Shown here one piece after another: positions 23,298 through 30,139 of a stretch of 36,242 nt of DNA (within the stretch, counting starts at the first letter, position 1; each line of letters opens with the position of its first letter). Origin of the DNA: Nocardioides sp. (lineage in GTDB: Bacteria; Actinomycetota; Actinomycetes; Propionibacteriales; Nocardioidaceae); NCBI GenBank assembly GCA_025966445.1, contig JAICRP010000004.1:1-36242 (forward strand). Reading direction: 5' to 3'. A model generated the notes under the pieces. The model saw nothing but the letters and a program-made list of their open reading frames with translations. It was not told where the DNA came from and made no database searches. The position numbers and the translations under genes were made by a program.

Positions 23298-24512
23298 GTG
23301 AGCTCGCAACGTCCGCAAGGACGGGTCCACATCATCGGAGCGGGGCCGGTCGGCCTGCTCCTGGCCGCTCTCCTGCAGGATGGCGAGGGTCCGCGCGTCC
23401 GCCTCTACGAACGCCGCTCCGAGTACACGCGCACCCGGATGGTCTCCCTCGCCAAGTACCTCGTCGCCGACTCCATCGAGAGCTACAAGGAGGACCCCGT
23501 CGACGGGCAGGACGTCGAAGCGATGTTCGACCCGGTCGAGCTCCAGACCCGGCTCGCCTACCGGAGCGCCGTCGCGCCCGACCTGCGGGCGCTCCTGGAC
23601 GAGTGGACGCGTGGGTTCGTCCAGCTCAACGTCGTGGAGAACCGGCTGACCGAGCTGATCGAGGCCCGCGGCACCGGGACCGTCGAGCGCGTGTCCACCA
23701 CGCTCACCCGCGACGAGGCGCTGGAGCTGGTGGAGCCCGGCGACGTCCTCGTCGACTGCTCGGGCACCCGGGCCCTGATGCGCGACCTGCTGCTCCCCGG
23801 GTCGGACCTCGACGTACCCGGGCGGAACACCCAGCTGTTCCACCTCGAGCACACCCTGGTGATCACGTTCCTCTACGGCCAGCACTACGAGTGCAACGAG
23901 TACTGCAAGTACTACAAGAACCTCGAGAGCACCGGCTACAAGTTCATCCCGGCCGTGCACCGCACCTGCTACGAGGACGGCACGACACACGTCACCGGCA
24001 TCGTGAGCATCAGCAAGGAGGAGTTCGAGTCGATGCCGCCGCGCTTCGACGGCGACTGGCTGCGCGAGCACTTCCCCCAGATCGCGGCCTCGATGGACAA
24101 CTTCATCGTCCGGGTCAAGCGCGAGACCAACGGTGAGGTCATCAGCGACCTCGAGGTCACCCGCATCCCGCTCGACGTGTACCACGCGTGGAACCACACG
24201 ACCCGGCGCTGGTACGAGTCCGGCCTCGACCACCGGTTGGCGCGCACGCCCGTCTTCTTGTTGGGCGACTCGGCGATCGGGTCGCCGTACTTCCAGTCGA
24301 TCTCCCTCGGGTTCGAGTGCGCGTTCTTCCTCGCCGGCCACCTGGCGAACCGGACCCTGCCGATGCCGGTGGTCTTCGACCGGTACGAGACCTTCATGTA
24401 CCAGCAGTGGCTGCGCGTCTACATGCGCAGCCAGATGATCAAGCACAACAAGGACCTGCTCCACGTGGTCGACGACACGGAGGGCCTGCTGGCGAAGCTG
24501 CACATCTACTGA
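23298..24512 (+). CDS. FAD-dependent monooxygenase (group A flavoprotein hydroxylase-like)
   Basis: 404 residues. Rossmann motif GAGPVGLLLAALL (GxGxxG) lies near residues 13-25. It is followed by an Arg-rich substrate/FAD region (RLYERRSEYTRTRMVSL). VLVDCSG sits near 150, and the second FAD motif LLGDSAIGSPYFQSISLGFECAFFLA (GD motif) near 325. These define a class-A aromatic hydroxylase or epoxidase-like enzyme using NAD(P)H and O2. A Tyr/Cys-rich stretch (YECNEYCKYYKNLESTGYKF) around 195-215 is unusual. GTG start with GAAGG eight bases upstream. It lies in an operon with the small protein under box A and 49 bp before the LAL regulator. It could hydroxylate an aromatic ring upstream of the extradiol dioxygenase at 28417; this is a hypothesis. 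Confidence 0.83.
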   Translation: MSSQRPQGRVHIIGAGPVGLLLAALLQDGEGPRVRLYERRSEYTRTRMVSLAKYLVADSIESYKEDPVDGQDVEAMFDPVELQTRLAYRSAVAPDLRALLDEWTRGFVQLNVVENRLTELIEARGTGTVERVSTTLTRDEALELVEPGDVLVDCSGTRALMRDLLLPGSDLDVPGRNTQLFHLEHTLVITFLYGQHYECNEYCKYYKNLESTGYKFIPAVHRTCYEDGTTHVTGIVSISKEEFESMPPRFDGDWLREHFPQIAASMDNFIVRVKRETNGEVISDLEVTRIPLDVYHAWNHTTRRWYESGLDHRLARTPVFLLGDSAIGSPYFQSISLGFECAFFLAGHLANRTLPMPVVFDRYETFMYQQWLRVYMRSQMIKHNKDLLHVVDDTEGLLAKLHIY

Positions 24513-24549
24513 CGCTGGATCGCCCGTGGCTTCACGTACGGATCCAGGT

Positions 24550-24555
24550 GATACT
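24550..24555 (+). promoter_or_regulatory. -10 hexamer of a likely leaderless LAL-regulator transcript
   Basis: GATACT lies six bases before GTG 24562, the spacing seen at other leaderless starts in this window. It argues for 24562 over the in-frame GTG at 24526 as start codon. Confidence 0.45.
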
Positions 24556-24561
24556 CAGGCA

Positions 24562-27462
24562 GTGCGGGGCCTTCTGTGCCGAGAGCTGATCGGGCGCGAT
24601 CACGTCCTCGACACAGCCCGCACGGCGCTGGCCGATGCCCAGCGAGGCGCCGGAGGCGTGGTCTTCGTCAGCGGGGAGGCGGGCGTCGGCAAGTCGAGGT
24701 TGGTGGGCGAGATCGTCACCGGCGCCCGCGACTCAGGCGTGCAGGTGCTCTTCGGCCGCGCCGTGCAGGCCGACGTACCCGTGCCCTTCCGGCCGTTCTC
24801 CGAGGCCTTGCTCTCGCACTTCCGCAACCAGGGACTGCCCGACCTGCCAGGGTTGTCACCGTTCCGGCCCGCCCTGGGCAGGCTGCTGCCGGAGTGGCGG
24901 ACGCCCGGAGAGACGACCCACGAGCCACCGGTGGTGCTCGCCGAGGGAGTGGTACGGCTCCTCACCGCGGTGGCCGCCGAGTCCGCCGTGCTGCTGGTGC
25001 TCGAGGACCTCCACTGGGCGGACCCGGAGACGTTGGCCGTGCTCGAGTACCTCGTCGACGCACTCCGGACCCAGCCCGTGCTGTGCGTCGCGACCGTGCG
25101 GTCCGAGGAGGCCAGCGCGGCGCTCCGCATGCTGCAGGGTCTCAGGGCAGCCCGGACGGCGACCGTCCTGGAGCTCGAGGCGCTGGCGACCGACGACCTC
25201 GGGCGGATGACGGCCGCGTGCCTGGGCTCGGACGACGTCCCGAGCGGGGTGGTGGAGTACGTCCGGACCTGGTCCGACGGGCTGCCGTTCATGGTGGAGG
25301 AGGTGCTCGCCGGCGCCGTCGGCGCGGGGGCGCTCGCGTGGGACGGTGACCGCTGGTCGTTCGACACCGAGGCCGGCCCGTCGTTGCCGGTGAGCTTCGT
25401 GGACAGCGTCCGCGGCCGGCTGCGCGGGCTCGGCCCCGAGCCGGCGCGCTTGCTCCAAGTGGCGGCCGTCCTGGGGCGACGCTTCGACTGGACGCTGCTG
25501 CCTGCGGCAGCGCAGGTGTCCGACCTCGACGTGATGGCGGCGCTCCGCGCCGGTGTCGACGCGCAGCTCCTGGTCGCCGAGCCCGGGGCGCAGTTCCGCT
25601 TCCGGCACGCCCTGACCCGGGACGCCGTGCTCGACGACCTGCTGCCCGCCGAGCGCGGGCTCGTCTCCGGCGCCGTCCGCGACACGGTCGAGGCCGCGCA
25701 CCCGGGCCTGGCCGGCCAGTGGTGCGACGTGGCGGCCGGCCTGGCCGAGCGCTCCGGGCAGCGCGAGCGCGCAGCCGCCCTGCTCCTGGAGCTCGCGCGC
25801 CGGTCCCTGGCGGCGGGGGCGCTGGGCTCCGCCGAGCAGATCCTCGACCGGGCCAGGACGGCGACGACCGATGCGGTGCTCGAAACCGACATCGACGAGG
25901 TCGCCGCGGAGGTCCTGGCGCTGGCCGGGAAGACCGACCAGGCGATCGTCGTCGGCTCGCGCGTGGCCCACCAGCTCCGGGTCATCGACGGCCCGGCCGC
26001 CCGGCGTACGAACGCCCACCTCGGCGTCGCCCGGGCAGCCGTGACGGCGTGCGTGTGGGACATCGCCGACGAACACCTCGCCCGCGCACGCGAGTGCGCG
26101 GCCGAGGCGGCGGACGACGACCTGAGCGCCCGCGTCGACACCGTGGCCGCGCAGTCCGCGCTCGGGCAGGGTCAGCCGGAGGCCGCGCTGCCGCTGGCCG
26201 AACGGGCCCTCGCCACCGCAGAGTCGCTCGGCGACCACGAGCTGGCGTGCGAGGCACTCGAGGTCGTCGGTCGCTGCTGGCGGCTCAGTTCCGTTGCGGC
26301 GAGCGAGAAGGCGTTCGACCGTGCGCGCGTGATCGCGGAGACGCACGGGCTCACGCTGTGGCGCACCCGCGCGATGAGCGAGCTTGCCTGGCTGGACACC
26401 CTGAGCGGGGGCAGCGAGGAGCGGCTGCGGAGCGCTCACGAGCAAGCCCTGGCGTGTGGGGCCTGGGGCATCGCCGCCCACCTCGAGCTCGCCCACGGCC
26501 AGTGGTTCCTGCTGCGGTTTCGGATGGACGAGAGCATCTCGCGACTGCGGCGCAGCGCGGAGCTCGCCGAGCGCCTCGGCATGCCCTTGCTGCTGGCGAT
26601 CGCGCATGCCTCGGAGCTGTTGGTGCAGGCCGTGCTGGGGCGTGCCGACGCGGCCGAGCGGTCGGCTCGGGCGGCCAGGGCGGCGGTCAGCGACGAGCCG
26701 GGCATGAACGGGATGGTGTGGGCCGGGCTCGGGATGCTGGCGCTGGTCGAGGAGGACCTCGACACGACGCGGGACCACTTCGCGCGCGCGAACGAGGAGT
26801 TCGCCCGGCTGCCGACGACCCCACAGGACCCGACCCGGGGCCTCAGCGTGCTGTTGTCCGTGCTCGACTCGACCAGCCCCGAGGAGGCGGCGGCGCTGAT
26901 CGCCGCGGCCGACACCGCTGACGCGGCGATGACCTACCAGGCTCGCGGGTACCTCCGGTTCGCGCGAGCCGTGGCGCTCGGCCGGGCCGGCCGCCGTACC
27001 GAGGCCGAAGCGGAGCTCGCCGAGGGGGAGGAGCTGCTGCGCGTGATGGCGGACGGGTGGGTGCACCACGGCTTCCGTCTCGCCGCCCCGGCGGCCATCG
27101 ACGACGGCTGGGGTGACCCGGACCGCTGGCTGCTGGAGACGCTGGGCGGCTTCGAGGACCGCGGACTCACGCGGGGCGCCGATGCGGTGCGGGCGTTGCT
27201 CCGCGGCGCCGGCATCCCCGTACCACGCCGCGGACAGGCGGCCCCCGGGCTTCCCGCGCCCTGGGCGTCGGCCGGGGTGACGGTCCGAGAAGCCGAGGTG
27301 CTGGTGCTGCTGGCCGATGGCCTGACCAACCGCGAGATCGCCGAGCGCGTGTTCCTGTCGCCACGCACGGTCGAGCGGCACCTGGCCAACGTCGGCACCA
27401 AGCTCGGCACGCGGACCCGCTCCGAGCTCGTGGCCATGGCGGCCCGGGAGACCGCCGGCTAA
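24562..27462 (+). CDS. LAL-type LuxR family regulator (AAA/STAND ATPase + C-terminal LuxR HTH)
   Basis: 966 residues from GTG 24562 (978 from GTG 24526). The N-terminus enters the ATPase at once (ELIGRDHVLDTARTAL). Walker A GEAGVGKS is at about 38-45 and Walker B VLLVLEDLHWAD at about 143-154, with SEEASAALRML as the likely sensor region. About 600 residues of TPR-like helices follow, forming the inducer-binding module. The last 65 residues are the LuxR HTH: TVREAEVLVLLADGLTNREIAERVFLSPRTVERHLANVGTKLG. LAL proteins (MalT-like) activate transcription after binding ATP and an inducer. It sits between two operons carrying the same 18-bp box, making it the prime candidate to bind that box. It is convergent with the small gene at 27491, 28 bp apart. 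Confidence 0.91.
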   Translation: MRGLLCRELIGRDHVLDTARTALADAQRGAGGVVFVSGEAGVGKSRLVGEIVTGARDSGVQVLFGRAVQADVPVPFRPFSEALLSHFRNQGLPDLPGLSPFRPALGRLLPEWRTPGETTHEPPVVLAEGVVRLLTAVAAESAVLLVLEDLHWADPETLAVLEYLVDALRTQPVLCVATVRSEEASAALRMLQGLRAARTATVLELEALATDDLGRMTAACLGSDDVPSGVVEYVRTWSDGLPFMVEEVLAGAVGAGALAWDGDRWSFDTEAGPSLPVSFVDSVRGRLRGLGPEPARLLQVAAVLGRRFDWTLLPAAAQVSDLDVMAALRAGVDAQLLVAEPGAQFRFRHALTRDAVLDDLLPAERGLVSGAVRDTVEAAHPGLAGQWCDVAAGLAERSGQRERAAALLLELARRSLAAGALGSAEQILDRARTATTDAVLETDIDEVAAEVLALAGKTDQAIVVGSRVAHQLRVIDGPAARRTNAHLGVARAAVTACVWDIADEHLARARECAAEAADDDLSARVDTVAAQSALGQGQPEAALPLAERALATAESLGDHELACEALEVVGRCWRLSSVAASEKAFDRARVIAETHGLTLWRTRAMSELAWLDTLSGGSEERLRSAHEQALACGAWGIAAHLELAHGQWFLLRFRMDESISRLRRSAELAERLGMPLLLAIAHASELLVQAVLGRADAAERSARAARAAVSDEPGMNGMVWAGLGMLALVEEDLDTTRDHFARANEEFARLPTTPQDPTRGLSVLLSVLDSTSPEEAAALIAAADTADAAMTYQARGYLRFARAVALGRAGRRTEAEAELAEGEELLRVMADGWVHHGFRLAAPAAIDDGWGDPDRWLLETLGGFEDRGLTRGADAVRALLRGAGIPVPRRGQAAPGLPAPWASAGVTVREAEVLVLLADGLTNREIAERVFLSPRTVERHLANVGTKLGTRTRSELVAMAARETAG

Positions 27463-27490
27463 GCCACGACGGGGCCCGGACCGCGCTCCC

Positions 27491-27802
27491 TCACCCCTCG
27501 ACGTACGTCGCCATGGCCCTGCGCACGCCGTCGCGCCGCATCCGCTCGGCGGCCTCGGGTGAGCTGATCAGCCGCTGCAGGTCCTCGAGGCGGCCGCGGA
27601 CGGGGCGGTACGGCGCCACGAGCGTGGCGCGTCCGGCTGCCGGCATGCGTCGCTCGACGAGCAACGCGACCTGGTTGGCCACTGTCGGGTCGACGAACGG
27701 GCGAGCCGTGAAGCCGGCCGACTCGAAGACGGAGGTGCGGGTGGGCGAGGCCAGCCAGGCCTCCACGTCGTCGACGTCGTAGGTGATCAGGACGGTGGTC
27801 AT
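27491..27802 (-). CDS. small protein of unknown family, paralog of the protein at 22998-23261
   Basis: 103 residues; ATG preceded by GAGGAG at six bases. MTTVLITYDVDDVEAWLASP and GFTARPFVDPTVANQVALLVE align closely with the paralog (about 28 of 45 identical). It has an insertion of about 18 residues (MPAAGRATLVAPYRPVRG) before LEDLQRLISSPEAAERMRRDGV and the shared ending ATYVEG. The family is not recognised; a small alpha/beta fold is likely. It is monocistronic, downstream of box C (identical to box A over 18 bp). Two members of one family under one regulatory box suggests related but distinct roles, such as a heterodimer or alternative substrate carriers. Confidence 0.77.
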   Translation of the reverse strand: MTTVLITYDVDDVEAWLASPTRTSVFESAGFTARPFVDPTVANQVALLVERRMPAAGRATLVAPYRPVRGRLEDLQRLISSPEAAERMRRDGVRRAMATYVEG

Positions 27803-27861
27803 GGTGCGCTCCTCGGGATCGGTGTCGGACCCCGAACGATCCGCTCCCCACTGTCGCGACG

Positions 27862-27879
27862 CATGGGGCAGGACCGACA
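27862..27879 (-). promoter_or_regulatory. conserved 18-bp activator box C (before the second small protein)
   Basis: On the minus strand TGTCGGTCCTGCCCCATG, identical to box A. The inverted-repeat extension is weak here (CGTCGC). A -10-like GATCGT begins 38 bases after the box start; the start codon lies 77 bp from the box start. It is back to back with box B, 29 bp away. Confidence 0.65.
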
Positions 27880-27908
27880 GGTTCCCCGCGACGCCCACCG
27901 AGCCGGAT

Positions 27909-27926
27909 TGTCGGTTCTCCCCCATG
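27909..27926 (+). promoter_or_regulatory. conserved 18-bp activator box B (before the glyoxalase-dioxygenase operon)
   Basis: TGTCGGTTCTCCCCCATG, 16 of 18 identical to boxes A and C. It shares the flanking TTGTCGG and CATGTGG with box A. A -10-like CACTCT begins 39 bases after the box start, giving a transcription start near 27958-27961. Confidence 0.65.
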
Positions 27927-27961
27927 TGGCGGAGGTGTCGGTCACGGCACTCTCGGTGTCA

Positions 27962-27980
27962 TGAAGCCAGCCGGGCTTCA
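27962..27980 (+). other. hairpin at the predicted 5' end of the glyoxalase operon mRNA
   Basis: TGAAGCC-AGCCG-GGCTTCA forms a perfect 7-bp stem with a 5-base loop, immediately after the predicted start of transcription and upstream of the AAGGAGAG ribosome site. It may stabilise the message. Confidence 0.45.
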
Positions 27981-28000
27981 CGACTCGCAAGGAGAGCTCC

Positions 28001-28402
28001 ATGACCGCCGTTCTTCACCACGTCGCCCTGACCGTCACCGACATGGAGGCCAGCCTCGCCTGGTACTCCGACCTGTTCGGGTTCAAGGAGCTCGCCCGCG
28101 AGGACCACCAGGGCGGCAACGGCGGGTACGGCGTCGTGCTCGGCCCCGAGGACTGGTCGATGTTCATCGTCCTGAACGAGCACCCGACCAACGCCGGCGA
28201 GGGTTTCGACCCGGTGCGCACCGGCCTCGACCACGTCGGCTTCACCGTGGAAGACCGCGAGACGCTCGACGAGTGGGTCGCCAAGCTCGAGGCGAGGGGC
28301 GTCACCTACAGCCCGGTCTCGGAGCACGGGTGGGGCTGGTCGCTGAACTTCCGCGATCCCGACGACGTGCAGCTCCAGCTCGTCGTGTTCGCCACCTCCT
28401 GA
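28001..28402 (+). CDS. glyoxalase/bleomycin-resistance (VOC) fold protein
   Basis: 133 residues, a single VOC domain of two beta-alpha-beta-beta-beta modules. Module 1 begins VLHHVALTVTDMEASLAWYSDLFGF (first metal His near residue 7). Module 2 begins TGLDHVGFTVEDRETLDEWVAKLEARGV (His near 77). The final strand reads FRDPDDVQLQLVVF, with Gln where most metal-dependent members have Glu (DPDGxxLEL). Metal binding is therefore questionable. It could be an isomerase, dioxygenase-like or binding protein. AAGGAG precedes the ATG. It is first in an operon with the extradiol dioxygenase (14 bp gap) and the SemiSWEET-like gene, under box B. Confidence 0.88.
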   Translation: MTAVLHHVALTVTDMEASLAWYSDLFGFKELAREDHQGGNGGYGVVLGPEDWSMFIVLNEHPTNAGEGFDPVRTGLDHVGFTVEDRETLDEWVAKLEARGVTYSPVSEHGWGWSLNFRDPDDVQLQLVVFATS

Positions 28403-28416
28403 CTCCGGAACCCGAC

Positions 28417-29214
28417 ATGACCACCCGGATGCCCGCAGCGTTCATCGGACACGGCAACCCGATGCACGCGGTGCGGCCCAACAGGTACACCGACGCGTGG
28501 GCCGACTTCGGCCGCTCGGTGCCGCGCCCGAGGGCGATCCTGGTGATCTCGGCGCACTGGTACACCAACGCCACGGCGGTGACCGGGATGGTGCGTCCGC
28601 GCACGATCCACGACTTCTACGGGGTCCCTCAGGAGCTGTACGACGTGACGTACCCGGCGCCGGGCCTGCCCGAGCTCGCCGAGGAGGTCGCCGACCTGGC
28701 GAAGCCGACCTGGGTGGGCTGCGACATCGACTCCTGGGGCATCGACCACGGGACGTGGATGGTGCTGCGGCACGCCTTCCCCGACGCGTCGATCCCTGTC
28801 GTGCAGCTCTCGCTCAACGCGTTCGAGAGCTGGGACTACCACCTCGAGCTCGGTCGCAAGGTCGGTGAGCTGCGCGACCACGGCGTGCTCGTCATCGGCA
28901 GCGGCAACGTCGTGCACAACCTGCGTGCGGTCGACCGGTCCCGGCCGGACGAGGGATTCGCGTGGGCCCGTCGCTTCGACGAGGCCGCGAGGGGCGTCCT
29001 GCAGAGCGGCTCCCCCGCCGACGTGGCGTCGCTCGACGGCCACGCGGACTTCGCCGACGCGGTGCCGACCCCTGACCACTACCTGCCCCTGCTCTACATC
29101 GCGGGTCTCGCCGGCGACGAGCCGATGTCCGTGCTCGTGGACGGCTACCAGGGCGGCTCGCTGTCCATGGCGGCGTACACCGTCGGCCACGCAGGGGTCG
29201 TGACCGGGTCATGA
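28417..29214 (+). CDS. DODA/YgiD-type extradiol aromatic-ring dioxygenase (LigB superfamily)
   Basis: 265 residues, matching the 4,5-DOPA-extradiol-dioxygenase family length. Candidate metal ligands are visible in order: His12 in FIGHGNPMHAV, His47 in VISAHWYT, His111 in WGIDHGTW and His167 in GSGNVVHNLR. SIPVVQLSLN and DHYLPLLYIAGLAG are also typical. Members use Fe2+ (or bind Zn2+ as isolated) to cleave catechols next to the hydroxyls, for example L-DOPA to secodopa. The start ATG is 14 bp after the VOC gene stop with GGAA nearby. The stop overlaps the next gene's ATG. It is the strongest clue that this LAL regulon handles a catecholic compound. Confidence 0.9.
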   Translation: MTTRMPAAFIGHGNPMHAVRPNRYTDAWADFGRSVPRPRAILVISAHWYTNATAVTGMVRPRTIHDFYGVPQELYDVTYPAPGLPELAEEVADLAKPTWVGCDIDSWGIDHGTWMVLRHAFPDASIPVVQLSLNAFESWDYHLELGRKVGELRDHGVLVIGSGNVVHNLRAVDRSRPDEGFAWARRFDEAARGVLQSGSPADVASLDGHADFADAVPTPDHYLPLLYIAGLAGDEPMSVLVDGYQGGSLSMAAYTVGHAGVVTGS

Positions 29215-29648
29215 ACGCCGTCACCGTGGCCGGGATCATCTCCACGCTGTTGTTCCTGGGGAGCAACCTGCCGATGGTGGTGCGCGCGGCCCGCACCCGC
29301 GACGTGAGGTCGTACAGCCGCGGGAACCTGGTCATGACGAACATCGGCAACGCGGTCTACACCGTCTACGTCCTCAGCCTGCCCGCCGGCCCGATCTGGC
29401 TGCTGCACCTCGTCTACACCGCGGTCTCCGCCTTCATGCTCCTCGTCCACGTGTACTGGACTCCCCGCGTCCTCTCGACGTGGAACGCCCGGCTGCCTCG
29501 GCGACTCAGCCGACGTGGCGGCGTGCCCACCGGCACCACCACCGTGGCGCTGTTCCTCGACCTGGACGTCATGGAGTTCGGCGGTCAGGCCTCGACGTAC
29601 GCCGGAGCGGCCCAGGCGTCGCCGGCGACCCTCACGGCGCGTCGATGA
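29211..29648 (+). CDS. SemiSWEET-like (PQ-loop) three-helix membrane protein
   Basis: 145 residues; the ATG overlaps the dioxygenase stop (ATGA). Three hydrophobic helices occupy about residues 1-90: VAGIISTLLFLGSNLPMVVRA, then NLVMTNIGNAVYTVYVLSL, and IWLLHLVYTAVSAFMLLVHVYW. NLPMVVRAARTRDVRSYS resembles the P-Q-loop / x-K-T-k-s-v-x-x-x-S of SemiSWEET and PQ-loop proteins, with Pro-Met in place of Pro-Gln. SemiSWEETs dimerise to move small solutes. The last 55 residues are Arg-rich and then irregular, and the gene runs 17 bp into the convergent thioesterase, so the true end may have shifted. In this operon it may import or export the pathway's substrate or product. Confidence 0.66.
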   Translation: MNAVTVAGIISTLLFLGSNLPMVVRAARTRDVRSYSRGNLVMTNIGNAVYTVYVLSLPAGPIWLLHLVYTAVSAFMLLVHVYWTPRVLSTWNARLPRRLSRRGGVPTGTTTVALFLDLDVMEFGGQASTYAGAAQASPATLTARR

Positions 29649-30084
29649 CCGCCATCGTGCACCGCGAGATGCACGCGAGCTTGTCGTTGCCGTCGACGAT
29701 CCGGACCTCCCACACCTGGGTACGTCGACCCAACGAGATCGGTCGTGCAGTGCCGGTGACCCAGCCAGAGGTGACCGGTCGCAGGTGGTTGGCGTTGATC
29801 TCCATGCCGACACACGCCTGCCCGGGTGCGGCGACGAACGTGGCCGCGCAGCTGACCAAGGACTCGGCAAGCAGCACCGAGGCGCCCCCGTGCAGGATCC
29901 CGAACGGCTGGCGGGTACGGCTGTCGACCGGCATCCGACCGCTCAGGTAGTCCGCGCCGAGCTCGGTGAACTCGATGCCGAGGTGGCCGATCGCCGAGCC
30001 GGCGCTCAGCTCGTTGGCGTGGTCCAGGTCGGGACGACCCCGCCAGATCGCTTCGGTCTCAGGGGTGAGGAGCATGTCCTCCAT
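29632..30084 (-). CDS. hotdog-fold acyl-CoA thioesterase (PaaI family)
   Basis: 150 residues from ATG 30084 (a second ATG at 30075 has GGAGG just upstream). The hotdog core is clear: GIEFTELGADYLSGRMPVD, then PFGILHGGASVLLAESLVSCAA, where HGG-A and the Glu of AES are the PaaI/4HBT-type active-site pattern. Then GQACVGMEINANHLRPVTSGWVTGTARPISLGRRTQVWEVRI. It hydrolyses an acyl- or aryl-CoA; the closest known relatives act on hydroxyphenylacetyl-CoA or as general housekeeping thioesterases. It follows the S41 protein on the same strand by 55 bp. Convergent overlap with the SemiSWEET-like gene is 17 bp. Confidence 0.88.
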   Translation of the reverse strand: MEDMLLTPETEAIWRGRPDLDHANELSAGSAIGHLGIEFTELGADYLSGRMPVDSRTRQPFGILHGGASVLLAESLVSCAATFVAAPGQACVGMEINANHLRPVTSGWVTGTARPISLGRRTQVWEVRIVDGNDKLACISRCTMAVIDAP

Positions 30085-30139
30085 GGTTCCGGCTCGGCGG
30101 CACCGGCACAGCCGTGGAACTACCTCACTTGCGTCCGCG

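Noticed and set aside
22671-24503. 610-codon open frame on the minus strand opposite the monooxygenase
   Set aside because: Antisense shadow; the plus-strand flavoprotein has both FAD motifs.
24856-27381. 841-codon open frame on the minus strand opposite the LAL regulator
   Set aside because: Antisense shadow of a convincing ATPase-HTH protein.
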